DNA of 64,000 bases, taken from assembly GCA_026936325.1 (NCBI GenBank), contig JAPTHN010000012.1:45040263-45104262 (forward strand), given 5' to 3'. Numbering within the stretch: position 1 is the stretch's first letter; every line of letters begins with the position of its first letter. The translations under genes and the position numbers were made by a program. Positions 47,301-57,601 of the stretch are shown here, piece after piece. The notes below the pieces were generated by a model that was not told where the DNA came from, made no database searches, and saw only the letters and a list, made by a program, of their open reading frames with translations. Origin of the DNA: Platynereis dumerilii. Its lineage: Eukaryota > Annelida > Polychaeta > Phyllodocida > Nereididae.

Positions 47301-47610
47301 AGAGTTCCTCCGTGGCCTAATGGTTAAGAGTGCTTGTTTGCACAACCACTGGCTCTGAGGGCGTTGGTTCGAATCCCACCCCGGAACTCCATTTAGTCTG
47401 AGCCCATGGGACCTTAAATGGAGGCGGGTTGTATCCAGTGTTCTATGTTGGGGCAACTAAAAGACCCTGGGCATCCCTGAATTAATAGGGTATGTACCAG
47501 ACTCACAGTATTCTCATCTCATCAATCATCATAAGACGATTGCCTGCCTCGATGTGGCCCACTAAGGTGCTGCTGAGGCGTAAAACACAAACAAACAAGC
47601 AAACAAACAA
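47301..47610 (+). mobile_element. tRNA-derived SINE, family S3, with 14-bp target duplication
   Basis: The head 'cgtggcctaatggttaagag' and 'ggttcgaatcc' provide A and B boxes. The body ('ggaggcgggttgtatccagt', 'accctgggcatccctgaatt') matches the minus-strand copy at 56840-57150. It ends in an (AAAC)n tail. Flanks 'acctagtttaatct' (47287-47300) and 'acctagtttcatct' (47611-47624) agree at 13 of 14 positions, which fits LINE-driven insertion. Confidence 0.92.
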
Positions 47611-47624
47611 ACCTAGTTTCATCT

Positions 47625-49870
47625 GATTTGTGGAAAAACATAGTATTACAAACTAGTTTTCAGGTGCCATCAATTTATTTTCCCTCCAGGACTTCATACA
47701 ACATTCTCTGAAAAAGCGATAACTTATTTTTGTCCTTCACTTTATAATGATACAAATATATAATTCAAAATTGCCAATGACGCAGTTAGAGTTTTACCAT
47801 AGGATGTTTATTAAAAAGTGCCAAATGTAAGCGACCGTTCAAAATGTATGACTGGCATGTGGAAGTCTTGCCTGAAGGGACACTAACTTTTCACATGTGT
47901 TTCATGGGGTGTACTAAATATTAACAACATGTTTCAAGGGGCTATGAAATTCGATCTTGAGAAATAAATAATAAAACGCCACGCATACACTCAAAATTGC
48001 ATGAATACATATTACATAAGCGCAATTGTCTAAGGTGTGCATTAATAATAGGTGTGTGCACTAATTGCTTTGTACATCTGGAATGGCACTAAAAATCTAG
48101 ATCGATCCTACGGGTGTGGTACTAAAATTCGCATGAAGCATTTTTAACGGCAAATTCTGACATAAATCCCACCCCAAGGCGTTCTTCAATTCTGAACAGT
48201 CCCTAATTCAAAATTAAGTAATAGATTGAACCTGCAGTTAAACTGCGTATGTTCAAAAGAAGCTTCTGCATCTTTTATGAAGTGTTTAGCTATAGGCTAT
48301 TTATGATATATTGCTCACTGAAGCCATGTCACAATAAAAATGCCTAGTAAATATAGTAACTCTATTTTACATGATGGAATTATTATTTGAAATTTCCACT
48401 TGGGAACAGTAAACACAGCAAAATTTTAAAATTGTAACCTCTATCTTGTATTCACTGATGGAACAATTTCCCTCCATCAAAATTGTGACCAATGATATAG
48501 GTGTAATTGCAAAATTTAAAAGAGAAAATCATTATGCATTAATATGACCATAGACATACCACACACACAACTCATGCTCGGTATATAACAATGAAATCAA
48601 GTAGATCATTAAATTGTATTTTATTGACATTAACATGGCAATGGCGTATTCTACCAGGGTTGGGTTATTGCTGTATACATGTAACTATGGCAACTCTTAC
48701 CACACCTCTTGCACTGAGCCTTAGCATTGATGTCTAGCTCAGCTGGAGCCACTGTTGTTGAATTTCTATTAATTTATCATCATGTACATACATGTATCTA
48801 AAAAAATTTAGATCTATCTTTTGACTATATTGACTATGAAGATAAGAGAGTATTCTACTAATGTTGTGTCAATATGTAGCCTATCCAAAATGCCTCCCCC
48901 TCCCCCATTCCTGGCCCATGATATAGCAGGACCACATGCTTTTGCACCATGCATATCATTATCAGTGCAGGCTGTTCTGGTAAATGAAGTACCCCCTCCG
49001 AAATACATAGGTTGAGCGAGTGCAGGAGGGAATGAGCAGTTGAAAGAGCAGTGCTCTAATGTCGTGGGTTGTTTTTCCATCCATAAGGTGTCATCTGAAG
49101 GGAGCTATGAAGGAGGAATGAGAGGTTTTTGAAGGATAACAGAGCTTATTTCAAGGGAAAATGTTAATGCCAATAGACATGCAAAGTTTAGTGATGATTG
49201 AGAAAAAATCGATTGATTGAAACGATAAACAACAAACTCTGGAAGATAGAGTAATTATATTGAAGGATGAAATTATTATTGCTGCTACATAAAATTCTTG
49301 TCACGCGAATTCGATTGGCCCTTTTTCGAACGACCGCCCCTGCCGCCCTCGTTTCCTTCCGGTACCCCTGAATTCTACATATAATACTCAAATGAAGCAA
49401 CTCTGGCTTTTCATCTCATATTAAAAAAATATACTGTTCAAAATTATAGTAATTCATGCAACATTGAGTAGTGTTATTAAATGTGCAGAAATCTATGAAT
49501 TAATTTGGAGTACCATACTTATTTTTCTGTGTCTCTGTTCAACAACTTCAAGGGTCTTCACTTCTAAGTTCCAACACAATTGTTCAGCAGGCTTCTGTAT
49601 GTGCGGTGTCCACTTATACTGATTTTAAAATTTGTGCACCATCATCTCCTTTTGCAACATAGTATCTTCTATTTACACCAGGATCTGTTGACCTATCCAA
49701 TTCTTCCACAGTAGTACAAATGTCCAAATGTTAACCGGATGATAACTCTAAATTGATGGCTTATTCCGACATATTTGGCTTTATGTGAATGTGGTATGGA
49801 TACAATTTACACAGACACACCACAGAGTTGTTCTTCTTTCTGTTTCCTTGCAGGTTCAATGAATATTTAT
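47625..49870. other. Non-coding, no supported gene
   Basis: AT-rich sequence; frames at 48814-49080 and 49188-49400 have no domain. Confidence 0.35.
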
Positions 49871-50002
49871 AAGCAGTTACCCTCGTCACCAATCACAGTT
49901 ACCTCAGTCAGTCAATTTTGACGAAAGCAGTTACACTCATCCTTCTTTAACATAGGATCCAATGGGATGACCTAGTTTTCTCAATTAATTTTGAGAAATT
50001 GA

Positions 50003-50029
50003 GACGAGGGTAACTCAGTTACCCTCGTC
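50003..50029. other. Perfect 27-nt palindrome upstream of lectin copy 2
   Basis: GACGAGGGTAACT and AGTTACCCTCGTC form a perfect 13-bp stem around one central base. The half 'agttaccctcgtc' also occurs near 49876, and weaker versions ('cagttac') lie between, so the palindrome may be the end of a small repeat. It lies just outside the region shared with copy 3 and is absent from the other two genes. Confidence 0.6.
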
Positions 50030-50039
50030 CAGTTTTGCC

Positions 50040-50285
50040 ACAGTGTCATTGATCAATAACAAACAAAGCATGCATTATTATTCCATGCATGTATCAATGA
50101 TCATTGGCAGAACGTCCAAACTAAATTAGCAAAAATCGTTCCTAAATGGCCTGCATTACATATGTATGTACTTGCAATTATTCATTGTTTAAATTGCTAT
50201 ATAGTGACTTTGTTTAGGAACTGGTTTTAGTATGTTTCTCATACTTAAGCATTGGCAGTCACTTTGACTGCTGTGTGACACAACT
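50040..50285 (+). promoter_or_regulatory. Promoter region of lectin copy 2
   Basis: Homologous to 57370-57601 upstream of copy 3. A TATATAG at 50198-50204 lies 82-88 bp before the ATG and is conserved in position and sequence in copy 3 (57516-57522). Conserved blocks such as 'ccatgcatg', 'atgatcatt.gcagaa' and 'ttcctaaatgg' upstream of it are candidate control sites. Conservation could also reflect recent common origin. Confidence 0.5.
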
Positions 50286-52746
50286 ATGATTTTCAAATGG
50301 AGCATTTTCTTGTCAATGGCATTGGTATGTCGCGAAATTAAAGCGTCTGATGTTAATGTCACACATTACAACGCAGTCAAAGATGAAGACATCAGAGCTA
50401 TTGGAAAACTGCCTTGCACGGCACATCCAGTGGGACACACAGAAGTATGGTCTTGCCCTCGGAAGTTCTTTCCAAAGTCGGCTTTGCTGCTTGGGACCAA
50501 TGCCACCCACTGTGTAGTTTGTACTGCCCAAGGTGGGACAGGCATTGACCTTACTCAGTTCAATGTCAACTGGATGGCTCGAAGTGGTAAGAGATTGTGA
50601 AGCATGTACTACAGAAATCAAAATTATGTTTACATAAACGTATACTTAACGTTACAGTGTAATTATTTTCGAAAATGATAATCGCTGCTTGTGAGTATTG
50701 CCGGTATTATTATTGTCTGCCATTAGACAATGCCAAATTCTTATGTGAATTCTCCAAAACAAACAATACAGCTAGTATGGTACACGTATAATAGGTTGTA
50801 AGCACTTGGTTTGGGGGTTGGTCCTTTAGCTCAATTGTTTGAAAGCAGGCTTTCAAGTGGATAGTATTATAATAAGATTTAAACTATATTGTTCCATGAC
50901 CCCTATGAAACAAGCCCCCTGATTGGCTAACAACCCACCTGCATAATGTGATGCTCACCTGTGTGCAGTGGTGTGTGACAGGCAGGTCAACAACAAAAGT
51001 GTTAAGACTAAGAAAGACTAAGACTTCTTTATTGGTCATTCACGTAAAATATAAACAATTATACAGAATGAAATTGTTGCTGCAAATATTTGACATGATG
51101 AAAGAAACAAATTAAACAAAGCATTAGTTTGCTTGCACAGCTGACCATGGTTTCATGACATTTAAAATGTTAATTGCTTGAGGAATGAAAGAGTTTCTGA
51201 ACCGTACGGTTTTGCACAAAGGCACACAAAGTCTGGCTCCATGGGGTAAAAAATACATGAATTTGTTTAATGGATGAGACTCATCCTCATACACTTTCAC
51301 AGCAATACGCTCACATGTCGACCTGTACACATCAATTGGATCATATAGAGTGTCATTTTTGGTAATTCTGATGGCCCTTTTTCTTAACTTCATATAATCA
51401 TTCTGTTGTTTCTTAGTACATGAGTTATTCACTGATCAGTGAATATAACATCTGTTATTGACCTCCCTGGAAAAAAAAAAAATTGTCCCAGAAAAAAAAA
51501 TTTCCAAAAAAAAAAAAAAATTTTCCCAGAAAAAAAAAATTTCCCGAAAAAAAAAATTTTCCCAAAAAAAAAAAAAAAATTCTGAAAAAAAAAAATTCCA
51601 GAGAAAAAAATGTTTCCCCGAGGTGAATATCACTAGGTCAGGTCCGTAAAACCTGATATTGACCGAAACCGAAGTCCATAATTGTATATTATTCACCATT
51701 GAGACAGTATTCTGTTAGTGCTGGGAGGACGTTATATTCCATGCAGGTTTTATTGAGGCTGCAGGCTAGTGGCATGTGCAGCATATCACTGGTGGTGTCC
51801 TATTTGACATCTCGGCACATATATTATTAAATGCATTTACGATACGATACTATACGATACACTTTATTCAATCACAAAGTGAAACTTTACATGGTTATGA
51901 GTTCCGTGTTGCAAGGCAGTGCAAAAATACCTGAGAGGCAGCTACCACAGTGACGTTAGAATAGAATAGAATAGATTTTATTCAAGTAAAGTATATAAAT
52001 ATAACAATACAATTTATCTTGCTGCTGCAGAGCTCATCATAAAATGATATACAGGTCAAAACAATGATAAATAAAAGAATAATGGAAGGATGAATATGTA
52101 AAAAATGTAGAAGCCGATTTGACACCCAATTTCACTTTGGCCTTGCCAATATCAAGCCTCTGTGTTTGTTTGCTTTCAGCAGATTGGTTTATAAGTCAGG
52201 GTTTTGGAAGTGAGCCAGTGGTTATGTATTTTTTTGGGAAAAAGCTGATAAAGTGCTTAACCGATCTTTAAAAAATGTTGTTAGCATAATCGAATGACAA
52301 GTGGTGGATATTGTTACCATTTTATAATATTAAGGTTCTCCATTGTGTGCTATTTAATTGCAGGTCCTGGAAATGATGTCGTTGTCACTAATTCGGGAGT
52401 GTATACCATCTACACCTCAGCAGTGGCCTATGATGCTGCTGAAGCTGTATGCAGAGTGTCCGGAGCACATCTAGCAGCACTGGAAAGTCAGCAAGAATTT
52501 GAAAGCTTGGAACCTCTTGTGCCAGATGGTGAACATGTCTGGATTGGAGGGAGAGACATAAGCCTGACGGTGGCATTTGTGTGGATGAACAATGGCCTCA
52601 AGTTGAGTGAAACTTTCACCAAATGGGCCCCACACCTACCCCACAGCATGTCATCTCAACCCACCTACCGTTGCCTTACAATACATAGCTTACATTGGTA
52701 TGACCGTCCATGCACCGAAAATCATAAATTCATTTGTGAATATTGA
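50286..52746 (+). CDS. Secreted C-type lectin-like protein, copy 2 (two exons)
   Basis: Exon 1 is 50286-50586 and exon 2 is 52364-52746, with the same phase-1 intron position and 227 residues as copy 1. Signal peptide at 1-20 (MIFKWSIFLSMALVCREIKA), then the same four-cysteine N-terminal domain and a C-type lectin domain with the four canonical cysteines, WIGG at 160-163 and WYD at 212-214. The loop equivalent to EPN reads PHLP (190-193). Against copy 1, the first 80 codons of exon 2 differ by two amino acids while the last 47 codons differ by eleven, mainly in the loop at 186-201 and at 215-221. The intron contains a LINE insertion (50895-51684) that copy 1 lacks. A transposon begins 114 bp after the stop (52860) and carries an AATAAA at 52987 that could serve as poly(A) signal. 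Confidence 0.9.
50895..51684 (-). mobile_element. LINE 3' fragment inserted in the intron of lectin copy 2
   Basis: A 790-bp insert flanked by 'tatattgttc' (50885-50894) and 'tatattattc' (51685-51694). The intron of copy 1 has one uninterrupted 'tatattattcgccattgag', which is the empty site. On the minus strand the frame 51432-51124 reads MKLRKRAIRITKNDTLYD, then RFRNSFIPQAINILN, as at 33.8 kb, and the 3' tail includes 'gaccaataaagaagtcttag'. A low-complexity A-rich tract (51459-51615) lies within the insert. Confidence 0.85.
51459..51615. repeat. A-rich low-complexity repeat
   Basis: Runs of 8-17 A separated by short 'ttttccc', 'tttcccg' and 'ttccag' blocks with a period of about 25-30 bp. 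It generates Lys-rich and Phe-rich frames that are not genes. It belongs to the insert at 50895-51684. Confidence 0.9.
51835..52110 (-). mobile_element. Two LINE 3' tails in the intron of lectin copy 2
   Basis: Same pair of tails as at 31925-32200, with GTATC-type and TTCTA-type tandem tails when read on the minus strand. Sequence is almost identical to copy 1, supporting insertion before the gene duplication. Confidence 0.55.
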
Positions 52747-52859
52747 TTTGCTTACAGCAAATTCAACAAGCAGGAGTTTTTTTTCAAAAGGAGGGCAAAA
52801 TGTAGGAAATGCAGTTCATGTAATAGGTTAATGCACTGTATTACATAACATACTTATAC

Positions 52860-53839
52860 GGGCCATTCTCAAATTTCGGGACAAAGGGTATAGCAAAAAT
52901 GTCCTGTAACGGAGGGGACAATGTGGTAACGGAGGGGAATTTTGATGTAAAAAATTGACTGCAGGAACAACGACAAAAGGAAAAACAATAAAATATTGGT
53001 GTTACTATTATTTTCAGAAGTACTTCATTTCATATCAGTAGACTTTTTGGTCCAAATGTCGATTTCTTATTTTGATCTGGTAACGGAGTGGACAGTAACG
53101 GAGGGGAACAATTTTTTTGCTTTTCGCTCATTACTGCTTTTTATTTTGGAGATAAGATAAAATAATTGCAGACTATTAAAAGCTGTCACACTCTGCAATA
53201 CATACATGAAATCACTCTTTAAAACTATCATTTGGTAAGCTTGGAAATGAAGGAAACGGAGGGGACATTTTGGTGAGACCAAAAACATTTTTTATGAATA
53301 TTTTGTCTTAATTTATTGAATACATGTTTTATGAAGTCTGCAAGGCAGTGGTACTATTGCGCACATGTGTCTGATGATATTCATTGAAAATAGCCATAAA
53401 AAAGAATAACGAACCGAGCTATGGCAAGTAACGGAGTGGACAAAAAAATTGACATAAATTAGTGACACGTTTATTGTATCAATTTAATCAATGAAATAAG
53501 ACCAAAAAAAATTTGAATGTGAACTAAATATAAATTCAAAGTTTTATTCTCATGAATTGTGCAAAGAAACTTTGAATATAATGGTACATTAGGAGGAAAA
53601 TAAACACTTGATTTTGTCATGTCAGGTCCAGTGACAGGGAAAAATCATTGATTTTGCACGAATTCCTGTACATAATGCACAAAAAAAGGTCTAATGAATG
53701 ACTTTTTGTTCCAAATGCAGTGGTCCTAAATATAAATATAAATAACAGATGCAGAGTGATGCTTCAGATATTAATCTCATTCAAATTAATGTCAGGGAGC
53801 TAGAGTGACGCAAATTGTCCCGAAATTTGAGAATGACCC
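52860..53839. mobile_element. 980-bp transposon, ATAC target, repeated TAACGGAGGGGACA motif
   Basis: Ends GGGCCATTCTCAAATTTCGG and complement GGGTCATTCTCAAATTTCGG, with ATAC on both sides (52856-52859 and 53840-53843). The copy 1 flank has a single 'atatatacatattg' at this place, the empty site. A 14-mer TAACGGAGGGGACA or close variants occur at about 52907, 52927, 53081, 53096, 53254 and 53429. There is no coding sequence. Four-base target duplications occur in several superfamilies, so the class is open. Confidence 0.9.
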
Positions 53840-54212
53840 ATACATATTGTTTCAAAAAAAGTTAGGTTTGATGTGTAAACATTATGGCGTCAGTGCCCTT
53901 AATTCTGGTGTGAAGTTAATTACCAGGTGGCTGTTGAAGCTTCTCAATTGGTGAATGAAAATAAAAATTTCAAATACACTTGGTTGATTCATAATTTCAC
54001 TTTTGTCACAAAAGATGGCGCCGCCTTATGACTTGGAGCTCAGCCTTTAAAAGGGATACAAATAGTCTTTGAAGCAGAAAAGGACTCTATCTGATTCTAA
54101 TATATAAGATAATTGTGCCCTAATAACAGATCAACTGACGAATAACTATACTAAAGTTTTCTTGACCATTCCAGCTATTTATACATTATTTATTTGTAAT
54201 TGTAATTGTAAT

Positions 54213-55090
54213 ATTGTAGGTGATATTGCCACAAAACACCAGGTACAAGATGAGAAATATGCTGACGATCAACAACTTATTTTATCTTTCAAGCCAAGTG
54301 TAAACGTGCATAATTATTCAAAATCAAAAATGGAAAATTGTATTGCAGAAATCAGAAAATTCTCACATGAAAACATGCTATGCAACAACGAAGAAAAAAT
54401 TGAACAGCTAAACAAACTACAGTTTTCACAAATTCGAATAGAAAATGTTAATATTGCAACATCCAATAGTGTCAGAAACCTGGGCGTGATCTTTGACGGT
54501 AAAATGACAATGGAAAGGCAAGTTAATAGGATGTGTTGCAATGCTTATCATAATATGAAGAACATTTCAGCAACCAGGAATAGTATTGAAGAAGTCACCA
54601 AAACTGTGGTAAACGCACTTGTAACTCCACATCTGGATTACGGAAATGGAATGCTTTACGGCATACCAAAACGTATTTAAGATAAACTCCAGGTAGCTCA
54701 AAACTCAGCAGTTTGTCTAATTGAACGTCTCAAAAAATATGACAACGTCCCTAAATTTCGTAACAATCTTCACTGGCTCCCGATCCCAGCAAGATGTCAA
54801 TTCAAGATTCTGACAAACGTATGGAAGGCTCTGAACTACCAAGCGCCACAATACATTAATAATCTTATAGAGGTAAAAAATCGACACACACGAAGCCTCC
54901 GCAGCAACAACTTAAACTTACTAATTGTACAAAATTCCAAGGGCAGCAATACCGAAAATAGGGCCTTCTCACACTCTGCTCCTCGACTATGGAATATCCT
55001 GCAAGAAGATGTGAGAAGCTCCATCTCACTGCTGAGCTTTAAGGCCTATCTCAAAAATAATGAAGCCAAAGTGTGACATGATCATAAAAA
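54213..55090 (+). mobile_element. CR1/L2-like LINE, 5'-truncated, with YADD box
   Basis: Begins just before the reverse transcriptase catalytic box (KYADDQQLILSF; YADD at 54258-54269). It continues through NLGVIFDGKMTMERQV, TPHLDYGNGMLYGIP, LHWLPIPARCQFKIL and APRLWNILQ to a stop near 55075. A stop codon at 54681 interrupts the frame, after which the same frame continues. Different subfamily from the 41-kb copy. Preceded by a short 'taattg' repeat. Confidence 0.85.
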
Positions 55091-56639
55091 TTTTATAATG
55101 CGTTTTTTTATCAAATGACCATGCAATTTAGTTAAGAACATATTGAAGCTCCAGAAAATATATTTACCATAGAGTTCCATCCAGTGGAAATAACTGATGA
55201 TAGCAGAATAGTACCAAATATTTAAAAGTTTTTATTCCCATGTCTACAAAAGAAAACTAAACTAAATGTCGATTTATCGTCAAAGGAAATCAAGTTTCTT
55301 TATATGATGACATAAGGCAAATAGTGTAGAGTCGTCAGGACAGTTTTCATTCCAATACACCAAATATATTGTGAGAAAAACACTATTTTTGATAATTTTT
55401 CAGATATACTTTTACAAAAAAGTAATTAAATTTGCCTCAGAAACATATTTGTTCCTTTAAAATGACTTCAACTGTCCTATGTTAAGGGTCTGAATGTTGG
55501 CTTCAAATTCCTACCAAATAAGTGCCACTGAAGTGAGTAATTAACTCAGCAAAAGATGGAAGAAGCATGATTTGTGGCCTTCTTTTCTGATAAAATCCTA
55601 ATTTTGAGAAATGATGTCGCATGAAATTGCAAAAAAGTTCTGGTTTTGCTTACAATTGATTTTATATGATATTATAAGTCATAGCTGATGGAAAAGTGCG
55701 ACCATTTCGAATGAAAAGGGTGATTTTTTATTTGATAAATTGCCTTTATAGTAATTTTTCCCCAAATTTTCAAAAAACTTCATATATGCCATTATATTAT
55801 TGGTTAGGTCATTAATCATGTTGAAACTACTGAAATAGTGTGGTAATTGTCACAACAGGTAATATCTGTATCATGGCTCCATTATTTAAAAATTTGAATA
55901 TGATCAATATTTTTATGAGCGTTACGCGTGCGACAAAGTAATTTTTGCATTTTACCACCAGGTATCAGTCTTCAACATGTATTAGTTCATTGTTTATTGA
56001 TGCTACACAGATTTACTATCTTTCAAGCCAATCCAGGTTGAAATCAGAGCTTTCATAACTTGTTGCCGCATGAAAGTACTCCTTGCGTTACGCGTGCGAC
56101 ACATGCACCTTCCCTAATATTCATTGGAATCTTTTCATGAAATGAATTTTTCACAAGCATGAAAGACTCCAAAACAACTAAGTAGATACCTTAGTAGATC
56201 TCAAAATGGCAAAAAGATTCAACTGACATGTGCAAAACGGAGATTGCAACATCCCAGATCAGGAAGCTCCAAATTTGACTCAATTTTTCGAAGTCAAACA
56301 TTGAACATAAAGAATTAAATAATGTCAAAACAAGGACATAAATATACTTTTTTCAATGAATTTATGAAGCCTTTGGACATAGAGATAAAAGGAAAATTAA
56401 GAAAATGACAATGAGATGTGTCAAATTTCATACACCTGAAATAATTCCAGTAAAGAAAAATGTGATGTCACGCCAAAATAGGGAAAAATTCACGTTTTTC
56501 AATGTACTTTTAAGATTATCTCGACAACCGTCGGTAATATTGTCGTGAATTCTCTGGACTTTGGCGCAAGAATGTATTCAAAGGAATAGCGCAATATAAA
56601 GTTGTTGCATACATCCATTCCTACATTTTGTGACCGACA
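55091..56639. other. Non-coding; two copies of GCGTTACGCGTGCGACA
   Basis: AT-rich region between two facing LINE ends. The 17-nt GC-rich motif occurs at about 55919 and 56085 in the same orientation, with a partial GTGCGAC at 55694. It recalls the motif-studded elements at 52860-53839 and 62830-63895. No element ends were identified. Confidence 0.4.
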
Positions 56640-56780
56640 ATGAAATTGGGCCCTGTGGCTTCATTATTTTTGAGATAGGCCTTAAGCGAAATCTTAAAAC
56701 CCATCTTTTCAAACAATTTTGCACATAATGTCAATGAAAGCGCTGGTGAGCAGCTTCCTGTAACTGGCGCTACATTCAAT
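56640..56780 (-). mobile_element. Short CR1/L2-like LINE 3' fragment
   Basis: On the minus strand the frame reads LCAKLFEKMGFKIS then LKAYLKNNEA, matching LSFKAYLKNNEA at the end of the + LINE at 54213-55090. The shared 25 bp ('ggcctatctcaaaaataatg..') are nearly identical. The two LINE ends therefore face each other across 1.6 kb. Confidence 0.65.
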
Positions 56781-56839
56781 GCAGGCACGAAATTCGTGGT
56801 GAGCCTTTCACAATGATACAACTCAGGGCAGCCATAGTA

Positions 56840-57150
56840 CGGCGCCTATGGGAAGAGTCAAGGGGAACATTACCCAAGGTTCCCATGCCGTAGCATTCTC
56901 CAGTGTTGTTGACCGCCATATGATGATGATTGATGAGAAGACTGGGAGTCTGGCACATACCCTATTAATTCAGGGATGCCCAGGGTCTTTCAGTTGCTCC
57001 AACACACAACACTGGATACAACCCGCCTCCATTTAATGTCCCATTGGCTGGGACCAAATTGAGTTCCAGGAGTGGGAGTCCAACTCACGACCTCAGAGTT
57101 AGACTGGTAGCGCAAATGAGCACCTTAAACCATTAGGCCATGGATAACTG
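56840..57150 (-). mobile_element. tRNA-derived SINE, family S3
   Basis: Minus-strand copy of the S3 SINE at 47301-47610, sharing 'tggcctaatggttta', 'ggaggcgggttgtatccagt' and 'accctgggcatccctgaatt'. The B box is degraded (gagttggactc in place of ggttcgaatcc), so this copy is older or inactive. It lies about 220 bp upstream of the conserved promoter region of lectin copy 3. Confidence 0.85.
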
Positions 57151-57369
57151 AATTGGCTGCCCTCGGACATGCCTCGGACACAAATCCAAGTCACAAAGGC
57201 TCCAAGACCGAGTCCAGGGCCAAGGATTTGTCATACGAGATCGAAACCAAGATCGATACTGAGACTGAGGCATCAACATTTTGCCCCGAGACTAGCCTCA
57301 AAGACTCTGACCCTGTCAAACAACTATCAGATACACTTAACTAAAACATTGACTGAAAAATACAAGACT

Positions 57370-57601
57370 TAATTTATTGATCAATAGCAAACATATCATC
57401 ATGATTCCATGCATGCATAAATGATCATTAGCAGAATGTCCCAGCTATATAGCGAAATTGTTCCTAAATGGTCTTCATTACATACATAGTTGCAATTATT
57501 CATCGATTAAATGATTATATAGTTACTTTATTTAGGAACTGGCTTTAGTATGTTTCTTACTTAAGCATTGGCAGTCACCTTGACTGTTGTGTGACACAAC
57601 T
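57370..57601 (+). promoter_or_regulatory. Promoter region of lectin copy 3
   Basis: Aligns with 50040-50285 ('ttgatcaata.caaaca', 'atgatcatt.gcagaa', 'ttcctaaatgg', 'tttaggaactgg'), with TATATAG at 57516-57522, 80-86 bp before the ATG. Homology to copy 2 ends near 57370, where unrelated sequence begins. Confidence 0.5.

Noticed and set aside
51458-51649. Lys-rich frame (and Phe-rich frame on the other strand)
   Set aside because: Produced by an A-rich low-complexity tract inside a LINE insertion.
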